The position numbers were made by a program, and so were the translations under genes. Positions 22,251-32,468 of a stretch of DNA of 64,000 nucleotides are shown here, in pieces. How positions within the stretch are numbered: position 1 is the stretch's first letter; each line of letters starts with the position of its first letter. This DNA comes from Aphanomyces cochlioides (Eukaryota; Oomycota; Saprolegniomycetes; Saprolegniales; Verrucalvaceae), in contig JAHQRK010000006.1 in assembly GCA_019828595.1 (NCBI GenBank), positions 1,488,001-1,552,000 on the forward strand, written 5' to 3'. The notes beneath the pieces were generated by a model. The model did no database searches. It was given only the letters and a program-made list of their open reading frames with translations, and had not been told where the DNA came from.

Positions 22251-22709
22251 CCCAACATTAAATTCCAAAGTCCGGGTGGCTCCCAGACACTGAGTTTTCG
22301 TGAAATACTCCGTGTCTGGAGCTCCAAATCCCGTGCCCGGGATGGAAAATCCAGTTTACGTGTCAAAACCAGTGTTGCGGTGCGACTTGTTTTTGTCGAA
22401 AACTGAATTTTATCCAGTTTCTGAGTCAGATCGAGTGTAGCGGTGCGGATGCTCTTAGCGTTGTGATTTCTACCCTACGTTATTTCTTTCTGGCTCATGA
22501 AAAGAGTGTTTTTTTATTCCTTACAATATTGAAGTCAAAATTTGATTTTAAAGAATATCGAGATAGATTTAAGCTTCAAAAAAAGAAAATGTTGGGGTAT
22601 GAGCACAACGCTTCCACTAAATATCCGTATACAACACAACATTATTTGGATTCTGTGAAATGAAATACTCATAGACGACGCGATGTACACATTGTGTATT
22701 ATCAATAAA

Positions 22710-24245
22710 CTATTCTAACACTAGCTGCGATGAAGCGCTAAGCATGACTGAGTAGGCAGAGTTTAACTCCAGTGCAGCAAGGTACTTTTCAGAAACGGCA
22801 AAACTACGCATTCGGTGAATGCCACAGGTCTCAAAAGCACTTTCAATCCAACGATTCTTGATGTTGCTGCGAATCATGCCTTGGTATGCACATTCAATGA
22901 TATCCACCAACTCTGACCTGTCGACACGGTGAACTTCACCAGCACTCAAGCTCTTCTTTCGCTCCCATCTTCTGACATTGTACTCGTGTCTGATCTTTGC
23001 CTTCAGAGGGCGGTTGATCGTTATATCACCAACTTGGTGTATTGCCGTCATTCCCTCTGTGATATACTCGACCAAAATGTCTTGGCCAGTTGTCGCTAGA
23101 CAGCCATTCCTCAACATGAGCACCATAGTGAGTTTTTGCACTATCGACGATGACACCTGAGTTGGCGTTAGCAATGAATATGGCATATTGAGCAGACTTA
23201 CCGATTTTTTCCTCGGGAAATATAGTCTTTAGCCAAGCGAGGAAAATAACGAAGATATGTTGAGTCATCCAGTGTGTCTTGTTGAATACAACGACACTTT
23301 TCTTGTACGCCTGCCACTTTGTCATCAAGGATGCACCAAACTCTCCATTGTCCACAATAAATGGTGGTAGTAACTTGGACGAGTAGACTTCAGCTGCCAC
23401 CACAAGTGTAACGCCTTTGCGCTCGTCATGCGCAGGATTGATTGTGCCGACACGTTTGACACCCGTAGGGACGATAACTTTGTTTTGCGCCAAATGAAAC
23501 CTACTTGAGGTTTAGAGTTTCATGAATACACATCTAACAAAATGAACGTCTCATCCATCGCAATAACGCGGTCCACGCCCTTCATTTTTGCTTGTATTCT
23601 TGTTGAGTCTGTGATCGCGAGTTCACGCCAGTTGGAAGGAATAACCTGGCCGATCGATGATTTTCGAACGGAGTACTGTATTCGAGCAAGGAATCTTCTG
23701 AGCCACATTTTTCGTCTGTGGGCATCATTGAGCATTTCTCTAAAGTCGTTGTTGCTCCTGTGAAGAGTGAGGTGTTGAAATCTGGTAGTCATACCATTTC
23801 ATTTCGTTCAAGGTGAAAAAGAGATCGTCGACATTATATGGATTACCCATTTCGTAGCATGTCTTAATCAAGTCTGTGACGATATCTTCTTCTTCTTTGA
23901 AAAGCACCCTTCGCGCACTTGTCGTGATTCTCTTGGTTTCAAGCTTCACAAAAATATGGTCAGGCGATCGCAGGGCATTTGCCGACATGCGTTGTGTCGT
24001 CATGTTCTTGTCTTCGATGAGGGTGGTCTACAGGTGACATAAGGAATGTAAACACAACATCTTACAAGTATGCGATCTGGAACATCGGAGGCACCAAAAT
24101 ATTGTAGGACTTTCATCGGAATTCGTCCCTCCGAGTTCAATTTGTCTTCGAAAAGTTTTTTCGCTGAAGGCACTGACCTCAAAATGGACCTCGTTGTCAT
24201 GTACTTGACCAGGTGAATCCATTTTTCCCTCAAATTTGGCTTCAA
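22710..24245 (-). pseudogene. Pogo-like DDE_1 transposase of the OTU element
   Basis: Exons follow each other on the - strand with short introns: ...PDRIL (24062) joined over a 42-nt intron to TTLIEDKN; EMKW joined over about 40 nt to SNNDFREM; EEKIG joined over 45 nt to VIVDSAKTH. Motifs: a CENP-B-like region (RRVLFKEEEDIVTDL), RVIAMDETFI (D1), VIVDSAKTHYGAH (D2) and HQVGDITINRPLK (D3; family usually QPLD). One frameshift near 23072 separates EEWLSSDNWP from DILVEYITEGM. It would mobilise the 13583-26306 element. The D3 motif being HQVGD and the frameshift suggest it is now inactive. Confidence 0.65.
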
Positions 24246-24332
24246 CCAATGCTTTATGGTGTCTGGTCAAATCGTGATTGCATCGATACCAACATGTACA
24301 CTCATACCTTTCTTTGCGAGGTCACCAAACAC

Positions 24333-25355
24333 TTACAATGTCTTGGTAAAATTTCGATTGGCAAGTTCATGGTGTCGATGGAAGGCTATGATCATTGCAC
24401 GACCGCACCATGTTTGTTCACGCTTGTTGCTCGTCAGATCAATTCTTCTCACTTTTTTGAGCGTCGGGATTTCAGAGTTCAACGGCAAAACATCTTGTTC
24501 TTCAGTTCTTGGCGACTCAATCTTGTATTTATCGATGACTTGTGAGGGCGTTGTCATTTTTCTGATGTACGAGAGCATGATTGCATTCTTCAGTGCAGGT
24601 GATCTTTTGTCGCTGTGGCTCGTCTTCACACTTGCCTTTGCCTTTGAGGCGCGTTGCTTCACGGGGGTGCGCTTCTTCACAGTCGTTTGAGGCTTCTTGC
24701 ACCACTTGAAGTCACTCAAACTTAATTGCTTCTTCCCGTCACGGACCTCATCAGTTGTCATGGGCTTCGTGCACCATAGCGACACACGAGGCTCGAGAGC
24801 AGCAAGCATGGATAGATCTTCTGGGTATTGTGCCAACGATGTAAAGTGGTTCAATTCGGTCCATTCTGATGCGTGACCAAGCCTTCCAGAAGTGTGATAA
24901 AGGATCTTCAAACTTGGACTTGTCTCTGGAATCGCATGCCCCATTGACTTCAGTTCGTCGAATGTGTTGAAAGTAAACACGGTGCTTCCGTCACCACCAG
25001 CACGATCCTTGACAAGTGACACGCTTGAGATTCTGACACCCAAGAACTTGGAGATCAAACACATTTCCAAATCGCCAGCCCATGTACCGTCGGTTCCGAC
25101 AGAACGCACGAGACTTTCGCGACTGGCACTGCCATTGATGCTGAAACGACGCATCAAGTCTTGAGCAAACAGAGATCCATCTTCCGAATTGACAAATTCA
25201 CGCAATGCTTCGCGAAACTGGTCAGTGCTATTGAAAGGGACTTCATCAAAGAACATTAGACTGTGATAGAGGCAATTCCCATCATTGGGAGCATTGAAAG
25301 CATGATAGGATGCACCTTGAATAGTCAGCATGGTTGATTTTGCGTTTGTCATCAT
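24333..25355 (-). CDS. OTU-like cysteine protease encoded in a pogo-type transposon
   Basis: About 340-aa open frame. The catalytic Asp/Cys motif APNDGNCLYHSLMFF lies near the N-terminus and the catalytic His motif LNHFTSL about 155 residues later, the normal OTU spacing. OTU proteases cleave ubiquitin or ubiquitin-like chains. After the domain come Lys/Arg-rich stretches (KKRTPVKQRASKAK) and TPSQVIDKYK. The first ATGs are 25355 and 25352; TTTATTCTAG just upstream looks like a splice acceptor, so there may be a 5' exon. At the 3' end TTGTAAGTG could be a donor that joins it to the transposase, but I could not make the frames meet. Position inside the TIRs makes it element cargo. Confidence 0.68.
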   Translation of the reverse strand: MMTNAKSTMLTIQGASYHAFNAPNDGNCLYHSLMFFDEVPFNSTDQFREALREFVNSEDGSLFAQDLMRRFSINGSASRESLVRSVGTDGTWAGDLEMCLISKFLGVRISSVSLVKDRAGGDGSTVFTFNTFDELKSMGHAIPETSPSLKILYHTSGRLGHASEWTELNHFTSLAQYPEDLSMLAALEPRVSLWCTKPMTTDEVRDGKKQLSLSDFKWCKKPQTTVKKRTPVKQRASKAKASVKTSHSDKRSPALKNAIMLSYIRKMTTPSQVIDKYKIESPRTEEQDVLPLNSEIPTLKKVRRIDLTSNKREQTWCGRAMIIAFHRHHELANRNFTKTL

Positions 25356-25828
25356 AGTTGTGGTTTCTAGAATAAACAATGAGATACAGCTGATGACTAA
25401 AAATAGTCCCTATCTGATGCTGAACATAAACTATTTGTGTGGCATCTTGTTAATATTCGTCTTTATATGGAATGATTTTTTGTTTAATGTCACGAGAGAA
25501 CTGTATGCAGAATTTTTATACCTAATTTAATTAGGGTTTGGGTTAAAAAATATAACACTATTTGCCTGGGAGGAGGTCCTCGATTTTGAATAGTGTACGA
25601 GGTTTCCCTCAACTCACATTCAAATAGTGTTCTTAATTTCCACATTTTGAATTGCCTACTCAATTCAAGACAAAAATAGAAATGATATATTACCGATTAC
25701 TAGTACTCGCAAATTTTTGAGAGATCTCAAGCATTGGGGATGGCCAGTCCCCTTTGCATGTTGTTTGTCAAAACATTCTTCGATCACTACAATGAGTGAA
25801 TAAGAAGCTGCATGAACAGTTGACTTAC

Positions 25829-26053
25829 CTCGTTGTTGTTGTCGTCGAATAATAAATTTCTTGCTTGTTCATGACGTTGGCGGCTCGCGTCTTCGGGTTG
25901 GACATGCGGGCCTTTTGGGTAGCTGTATGAGTATGTCCAGGTTGTTGTTCCTCCGTTGACGCCACGGGTTGTCTTGGTAATGCGGTGATAGGAGCGCCCG
26001 GATTCCATGCTTCTGTGGCGGCGTCTTGTTTCCCTCTTTCGAACTCGTGGCAT
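25829..26053 (-). CDS. Possible 5' exon of the OTU/transposase gene
   Basis: ATG 26053 opens an Arg-rich frame (MPRVRKRETRRRHRS) of 75 codons that ends at a perfect donor GTAAGT (25828). It lies just inside the right TIR and points towards the OTU gene. The joining phase to the OTU frame is unclear, so it may be a separate small gene. No known domain. Confidence 0.4.
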
Positions 26054-26105
26054 GCCGATTGAAAAATGAAACACAACATATAAAGATCTTTTATTTTGAT
26101 TTTAC

Positions 26106-26194
26106 TATACTATCGTGAAATGCAGTATGCGAAATCTTCGGAGAAATTATTAAGATTTAAGTATACTATAGTGAAATGTTGTATACGAAATCTT
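26106..26194. repeat. Two diverged 33-bp direct repeats near the right TIR
   Basis: TATACTAT[C/A]GTGAAATG... at 26106-26138 recurs at 26162-26194 with a few mismatches, each ending GAAATCTT. Subterminal repeats like these often bind transposases. Confidence 0.55.
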
Positions 26195-26456
26195 TAACTC
26201 ACATTTAGACGTTTTCGATTTCGTTGGCTCCCCTATTTAGACATTCCTGCGAAAAATAGAGCCAGTTCGTACCACTCTATCGTGTGCGATATTTTGTGCC
26301 CTACGGTAATTGACAGTGAAATGAACCCTGGTTACTAAGCTTCAGACCAACATTTCTTCTGTCGTACTCTCGCTGCGTCACAGTCTTTATTCAAGGATTT
26401 TTCCTAACTAACTACCATCATTCTACCATAATTAAGGATATTTTTGTTTAAATAGG

Positions 26457-26618
26457 ACTTTGAAGAAGAAAATCTACACATAGGAAGGGTCGAAATCGCC
26501 GACTTTGAGACTTCATTTCTCGATCGTCCAGAAGGCTTATCGGACGTAGAAGACAGAATTAGCTCTCTTTTTAACGCTCAATCAACCCTCGAAACTACAG
26601 AGGTCAATATGGCGTAAT
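26457..26618 (+). other. Orphan exon-like open frame
   Basis: A 53-codon frame (DFEEENLHIGRVEIADFE... to stop) begins right after a good acceptor (TTTAAATAG) at 26456. No 5' partner exon can be found to its left, where the pogo element ends at 26306. It may be the last exon of a gene or element cut off by that insertion. No domain recognised. Confidence 0.3.
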
Positions 26619-27762
26619 GAAAAAGTCGAAAATTTGGGGCTTCATTTTTTCTTTATACGCTATCCCCCCGCCTCTCAAGTATTCCCTCTTAAAAAGAATT
26701 GAAAGTCTGACTATTGGTAAATCGGACCTGAAAAAAATTATATTTGTGTCCTTATTCAGTACTCAACAGGCCTCATCTGGGTGCAGCACGGCCTTCGACC
26801 TACCTGCCGCCTTCCCGATGAGGATTAAAATAAAGAAATCCCTTTTTGGTGCACGTTTGGGGCTCTCTCCTCCTAGCCATCCTCCAACAGAAAAATCTTC
26901 TCCCGACCTTCGCTTCGCTCCGGTGAGAGCATTTTTCTGGTCGGATGCCTGACGTCGTTCGCAGCGTTTAAGGCTAAGTAACGCCTGAAACAAGGGAGTT
27001 TCTGACACAAATATGTCACAAGTGTGACACTAGCTCCAATGAAGTTCGTTTTTATCCCTTTAGGATCGTAATTTCGTACCTAAGAACAACTTTTTTTTCA
27101 GTACCATTTTACCAAATGTCATTCATCTGTTTCTTTTTTCCTAGGTTACCCTCGTTCTCAAACGAGGCAAAAATTATTGGATGCCTCTGATAGGCTAGAA
27201 AAACGCCTGTTCTCCAATCAGCAACTGATTCATCCCATTCGGTAGCGAACGAGGTAAAATACCTCGTTCTCAAAATTTGATAGGCGAATGAGGTAGCCAA
27301 AATTTTCCGGCCTTCTGATTGGATAAACCCATCTCAAACCTCACTCGGAACATGCTCAAATCAAACGTCTCAATGAGGATTTGGCACAACAAGCGTTGCT
27401 GAATTGTGAACACAAAAAGGTGTTGGAATAATAATATAACAAGTTAAAGGCCCGTATAAAAATATTGGGATAATTCGTTATTGAGTACTAGTATTCTGCA
27501 TTTTGGGAAAAGAATAAACCTCCTGCCAAGAATACTTGCGACTCTGGATGAAAATGTGAATTTCCTGTTCAATTTTGATGATTTTTTCACAATAAAATTC
27601 ACTGTTTTGCATGAAATTTACGAAAATATAGTGCCAAAATATCTCACAGTAATTCAAACACGGCGGTCAAGAAGAACAAATGAAACTTTTCCAAAACAAA
27701 CTTGAATATGATAAAATGACTTGTTGTCAGAAAACGTAAATCGCTGATTTTACGCCATGTTA
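26619..27762. other. No gene recognised
   Basis: AT-rich, with several repeats of words such as CCTCGTTCTCAAA and TGATAGGC between 27140 and 27300 in both orientations, suggesting a small decayed inverted-repeat element. No coding frame is supported. Confidence 0.4.
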
Positions 27763-27857
27763 GAGCATCTCCACTCCAGGTCTGTAATGGTAAATATGGA
27801 CTGGGAATAAGAATAGTACCCCACACTCGGGTCTTTATTTCTATATAAATATAAAAT

Positions 27858-28574
27858 GTGACAGTGTCGAGTCTGCATTTTGGCTGGAATACAGATTTTG
27901 ACTGGCTCAGTCCGCAAGTTGGTGGCTGGCCCGCATGGGAAAGGAAAGTCTTGGAGCTCTCGGGTGTGCGTTGCTCTTGCAAAGGCCTGGACGCGATGTC
28001 AGAAGACCCAATTGCAAGAGCAGATGTGAAGTTGGAAGCGTTTTGGGTCTCCATACATGGCCGTTGGCAGAGCCACATTACTGACCAAGTACGCTCTGTG
28101 GCTGCTTTGAAGAATCAATGGACAATCATACAGAGATGTGTTCAAAAGTTCTGTGGTTTGTACGACCAAGTTGTCAATACTAACGAGAGTGGGAAGACAG
28201 AGGCTGACTTTGTCGACGATGCCATCGAAATGTATCGAGCTCTAGAATCAGAAGAGTTCGTGTTCATAGAATGCTGGCGTGTGCTAACGAAATCACCAAA
28301 GTGGAGTCCAACAAGAAAATTAAAGAGAACCAACGAGGAAAAGAATAACGACCAGCATGAGCGACCACGTGGAAACAAAGTCGCCAAAAGAGATGAACAA
28401 TCGCTTTTAACTTTCAACGATAACCTGAAACTTCTTGCTGAAGCTCAAAGAAAAAAAAACAAGCTCTTTCGACAATCCATGTGCATCAAGGTCCTCATTG
28501 AAAACAAAGCGTACGATAAGCTAGCTGAAGTGCAGGACAAGCTGTTGCAAGACACGTTTGGTATCGACAAGTAA
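27858..28574 (+). pseudogene. Harbinger ORF2 (Myb/SANT-like), one frameshift
   Basis: From SEDPIARADVKLEAFW onward (about 28003) the frame is open for 190 codons and matches the Myb/SANT-like partner: FW..IHGRW, KNQWTIIQRCVQKFCGLYD, FVFIECWRVLTKSPKW, Lys-rich tail. The N-terminal part of the domain (KSWSSRVCVALAKAWT) lies in a different frame just upstream, so a one-base indel near 27996 breaks the gene. The upstream frame shown as open (27858) is not the natural N-terminus. Confidence 0.65.
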
Positions 28575-28654
28575 GCATCAGAGAGCAATGTAGGCAGCTT
28601 CATAGAACATAGATCATTGAGTTTAAATTCTATAATCTGTACTAGAGTTTTCGT

Positions 28655-30030
28655 CTATTCTTCAGACCCTACAACGTCCCATAGATGGTGAACAAGATCG
28701 TGTTTTAAGCTCCAAGATGTACGAGCGTTTTTCATATCAGCAAATGTCGAAGTAATATCGTCGAGTGTATTCGGTCTGTCAAACACAACGCCTTGCAATC
28801 CATCCATGCCTTCTTCACAATTCACTAAACAGGCAAAGTCGTCTCGATCATCGTCACTGTCTCTGTTCTCCGTGACTGTCATGTTGTGTAATATAACACA
28901 AGCACGAATTACAATTTCCATGTCATGCTTAAACCACAAATCGCTTGGCCGTGCAATCATATGCCACCTTGCTTGAAGAACTCCAAATGCACGCTCAACA
29001 TCTTTTCGTGATGATTCCTGTCGTTGAGCAAACAGAGCTTCCTTCTTGTTTGCTGGGTTTGAGATTGTTTTAACGAAGACATCCCAATCGGGATATATTC
29101 CGTCGGTCAAGTAGTAGCCTCTGTGGTACGTGGTTCCACGTAGTTCAAACGAAGATGTTCGTCCTGTGTGTGACGCAAATCGCGACAACAGGGGTGAACG
29201 ATTGAGGACATTGAGATCGTTACACGAGCCAGGCATGCCAAAAAAATAATGCCAAAAGTACAAGTCGTTCGTCACAACAGCTTCAAGAATCAACGTGGCG
29301 TCTTTAGACTTTCCCTTCATCTACGTTATAGACTTTATAGAATAGAGAACACGCTGTTACCTGACCAGCCCAGGCTTTTGGACAGTTTTTCCAACGCCAA
29401 TGCATACAACCTAACGAGCCTAACATTCCAGGAAAGCCTCTTTTGCTATTCGCTTCTTGAATTCGTGCAATATCATCAACTGTGGGTTCTCGCAAATATG
29501 AACCCTCGTGGCATTGCACTACCGTACAGCAGAAGACCTTTAACAACTGTGTCATCGTCGACTCTGCAATACGGAAGTATTGATCGATTGAGTCTGCTGA
29601 TACTCCATACGCCAGCATATGTAGCGAGGCAGCAATCTTTTGCGTTGCACTGGCGCCCCGCTTACCAACGGCGTCGCGTTGTTGAGACAACCTGGAATCG
29701 ATAGACGGTAGATCGTGCAAAAGTCGCTTGAACTGAGCTGTACTGACGCGAAAGCGTCGCCTATGTATTCCACGTTACTACCTTTCTAGACCCAGTACAA
29801 TCTCCATAATACCTGAATGCTCTTTGTGGGTAAACGGGCCGTTCCCCGAGGTAATCACGCATTAGATTTACATGACCAAGAGATGTGTCACGTTCAAACG
29901 ACTTCACTCTTCCCTTACGACTGCCGCCTGGTTGTTTCGAGGGGTCCATTTGTCTCCCTTGCAAAAGAACCTCCACGATGCAGTCGTCATCATCTTCAAG
30001 CAAGTATTCTTCATCGGAATTGAGCTCCAT
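28655..30030 (-). pseudogene. Harbinger transposase with substituted catalytic Asp
   Basis: Three exons splice cleanly: 30030-29813, 29760-29361, 29320-28655, with 52- and 40-nt introns. The protein runs from the acidic N-terminus through RRRFRVSTAQFKRLLHD, QRDAVGKRG, MLAYGVSADSIDQYFRI, GFPGML, to VERAFGVLQARW (catalytic Glu) and a complete C-terminus. D2 (CNDLNVLNRS) is present. The first catalytic position reads GSLGCMHW, where the family has GSIDCMHW: codon GGT instead of GAT. With one of three metal ligands gone the enzyme should be dead although no stop or frameshift exists. Confidence 0.8.
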
Positions 30031-30173
30031 TTCCTGTCAGTTCGAGGATAAATGGACTTGATGAAGTGTACAAAGACTCGAGGTGTCCAGTCTGTAACGA
30101 ATATTAGCCAATCATATTTGCCTTGAATTATGTATTTAACATAGAATACAGACCGTGAGTGGAGATGCTCTTA

Positions 30174-30391
30174 TCGTCTAATAAGAGTACGTAGTGAGAA
30201 AAACGTGTTGAGATCGGGCAGAAACTTTCATCAGCAATGTTGACACATCGGTTGAGGACCAAGGAGTGAAGCAAAAGGCATCCTTGCCATGAAGGGAATC
30301 AATCGATTGGAAAAGAAGCGCACCATACTACCCGTGCATGAAGTCAAGTCTGTGCGTGCACCTCGCTCCACAGTGCTTCTCTAGTCCTGAC
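30174..30391. other. No gene recognised
   Basis: Short spacer between Harbinger B2 and the hAT end at 30392. It contains GTGCTTCTCTAGT, a word that recurs near 34567 next to a second CAGTG-type hAT end. Confidence 0.35.
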
Positions 30392-31870
30392 CAGTGTTGG
30401 GGAAAATACAGTATTATGGAAATATATTTTGAGGAGGTACAGCTCAAAAATGGAAATGGCCATTCTCCCCATGACAAACTTAAATATGTCAGCGGCATGG
30501 AATGGCAAAATATGTATTTCCATATTCACTACGACTGAAATAAGTATGGCTTAGCTCTTGCAGGTAGGAATTAATATGGCTGAGATGGCAATTATGGACC
30601 ATAAATAGATATTCATCACAAGCAAACAAAGTCATATATTCATGTTTTAAAGCAGCCTACTTCATATTTTCGGCTTCTTTGACTTCCTCAACACCCCAGA
30701 ACTTCATGTTACATCGAAGGAAGGTAAGCATTTCAAGATTCTTGGGACGTAGTCGCATTCTGCGATTAGGCTTGATAAGTCCAGCCGCTGAAAAAGGCGT
30801 TCGGCAATCCTTGAAGTCGGCGGAATGTACTGCATTTCCGAATAAATGTTAGACGACATTTCTCGCATCTTCTGCGACTCCTCGTACAAAATTTCGTCAA
30901 CAAATGATAGTGGAGTCGATCTCTCGTGCTCGACAACATCTTCCACTTGATCCGGCAGGAGTCGAGACAACTGTCGCTTTTCATTTTCCGTCAAAAGAGT
31001 GATTCGATTGGCTAAAACCTTGGCAATACCACTTTCGGGAGACTGGATAATCCTAGCTGAGGATCCCAAATACTCTTCCATTTCAGGGTATTTCCTGACA
31101 ACCCCATCGAAAATATTGCGAACAACACCAAAGTTGATGTCACTACCTTGCAGTTTTTTCGTGATGGATTCAAATCGTTCCAAATGGGTCATCAATTCTT
31201 CTAGTTGCATCTTTTCTGAACGAGATGGCATCTGCTGAACAACACCAGCAATTTTATTGAGGAAGGGATCTAAACGTATGTACCTAGTCACATTAAGATT
31301 CCATTTGCAATGATGATGACATACCTCTTTACTACACTGTATGTCGACGACCCGCGTGTGTCATTTTTGATTTTTGGAGCCAGTCTTGTTAGTCGACGTA
31401 GTTATCCCCGATTCTTTAAAGAGCGCATCACGACCATGACTTTGGTAAGGATCTTGTCGTATGGCCTCAGATATTTCATAACAGCCAAATTGAATCGATG
31501 AGATGCACAACCCACCAAAGGCACATCCATCTTTCGAAGCCATCAAGAACTGCCATCTGTTCAACCGTCGATGAAGATTCGCAAGTGTACATTGTTTTGT
31601 GAAGTTGGGTACAACAAACGCTCTTGCACTGCCAACTAACCACAACACAAGGTATGGATGGCTACAACTTGAACAATTGTTGACATACTCCTCCGGTAGT
31701 TTTGAGCAAGTCTCCGGTAGTTTTGCGCAAGTCTCCGGTAGTTTTGTGCAAACTCCGGTAGTTTTGTGCAAACTCCGGTAGTTTTGAGCAAATCTCTGGT
31801 ACTTTTGCGCAAATCTCCGTTTCTTTTGAGCAAACTCTTTTCGTAGGCCTGACCAATCTCCTTTCATTTT
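30392..31870 (-). pseudogene. hAT transposase, C-terminal part, broken
   Basis: Minus-strand frames carry VGCASHRFNLAVMKYLRP, KVMVVMRSLKNRG, then a TAA (31402-31404), then STYSVVKR joined by an intron to YIRLDPFLNKI, and the dimerisation domain YIPPTSRIAERLF / GLIKPNRRMRLRPKNLEML / FLRCNMKFWGVEE, stop at 30657. A missing T in the A-run 30791-30795 splits the dimerisation domain. hAT enzymes cut and paste with 8-bp duplications. The outer end CAGTGTTGGGG at 30392 has the hAT consensus. No matching right end was fixed; one candidate is ...CCCCAATCACTG at 32734-32745. Confidence 0.65.
31692..31835. repeat. Seven-copy 20-21-bp minisatellite in the hAT remnant
   Basis: TCCGGTAGTTTTG[A/C/T]GCAA[G/A]TC repeated seven times, the last two copies diverged. 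On the - strand the 21-bp copies encode a 7-residue repeat like KLPETCA; 20-bp copies break that frame. Confidence 0.85.
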
Positions 31871-32183
31871 TGCGTAAATCTTCCTGATGAAACAAGTACG
31901 AAGCTAGATGTAAGTGATCCGAACTAGAACTTCATACACTAAATACACTTCTCTGATAACACAGAATACCCAATTTTTTTACCTTCATTCATCATCAAGA
32001 AGCATCATTATCAACAGCCTACATAATTTAATTATGTTTTCGACTCTAATTTAGACAGGTTTCGATAGTTATAAAGTTTAAAAGTGAGCGAAACGTCAGG
32101 TGAAACGATGTATAAACTAAAGTAATAAATATATCAGTTTTGAAAAGATATCTAATTTTAAAGTATTGAAAGAATCAGTTTTA

Positions 32184-32420
32184 TTATGTGTTTATAACAA
32201 TGAATTGTTCACGACAAAATGGACAAGGAGGTGGACCATCGCGGCGACCTAAGGTGGAGTCTCTCTCTTTACGGCTTGCCACGAGTTTGAGGTAGCACTT
32301 GTCGTGTAGTTTGTCGATGCACTTGACAGATTGGACCCATTTTAGCACAGGAGACGCCGAGCAGCTACATTGTCGTCCCGACGCTTCTCTGTGGATAGGT
32401 CCTTGTTGCTTCTGGCACTT
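32184..32420 (-). pseudogene. RING-H2-like zinc-finger fragment
   Basis: A minus-strand frame without a clear start ends at TAA 32186-32184. It shows QCSCSA, then VKCIDKLHDKCYLKL and, after about 20 residues, PCPFCREQF: the C-H-x2-C ... C-x2-C half of a RING/RING-H2 finger, a typical ubiquitin ligase domain. The first zinc ligands are less clear. It lies 50 bp from a Harbinger-type terminus and may be transposon cargo. Partial; start unknown. Confidence 0.4.
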
Positions 32421-32448
32421 CGAGGCATTCTGACGAGTGGCTCACGAC

Positions 32449-32468
32449 GACTGGATGTGAGGATGCTC
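32449..32468. repeat. Solo Harbinger-type terminus
   Basis: The sequence ends ...GGATGCTC followed by TTA, the exact right-end format of the Harbinger elements at 22454 and 30170. Its left partner was not found nearby, so it is a truncated element end. Confidence 0.5.

Larger units (their letters stand above)
19867..22454. mobile_element. PIF/Harbinger element B1, apparently nearly intact
   Basis: Inverted ends GAGCATCCGCACCGCTACAC at both sides and a TTA target duplication (19864-19866, 22455-22457), both classic for PIF/Harbinger. Length 2588 bp. It contains a DDE transposase (+, 20044-21415) and the Myb-like partner (-, 21287-22186) whose 3' ends overlap by 129 bp. Perfect outer TIRs and open frames suggest a young insertion. 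Confidence 0.9.
13583..26306 (-). mobile_element. Pogo-like transposon carrying an OTU protease (host of the nest)
   Basis: Ends are CCGTAGGGCACAAAATATC[A/G]CAC at 13583 and its inverse ending 26306, 22 of 23 bases matching, flanked by TA on both sides (13581-13582 and 26307-26308), the pogo/Tc1 target duplication. The other pogo-like element at 15093 also begins CCGTA. Removing the two nested Harbinger elements leaves about 5 kb. Genes are on the - strand: a possible 5' exon (25829-26053), an OTU protease (24333-25355) and a DDE transposase (22710-24245). The 1 kb at 18806-19866 is its non-coding left arm. Inferred from the end match and gene content; a chance match over 12.7 kb is unlikely but not excluded. 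Confidence 0.62.
27763..30170. mobile_element. PIF/Harbinger element B2
   Basis: Inverted ends starting GAGCATCTCCACTC and a TTA target duplication (27760-27762, 30171-30173). Length 2408 bp. Same layout as element B1 but mirrored: Myb-like ORF on + (27858-28574), transposase on - (30030-28655). Confidence 0.88.
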
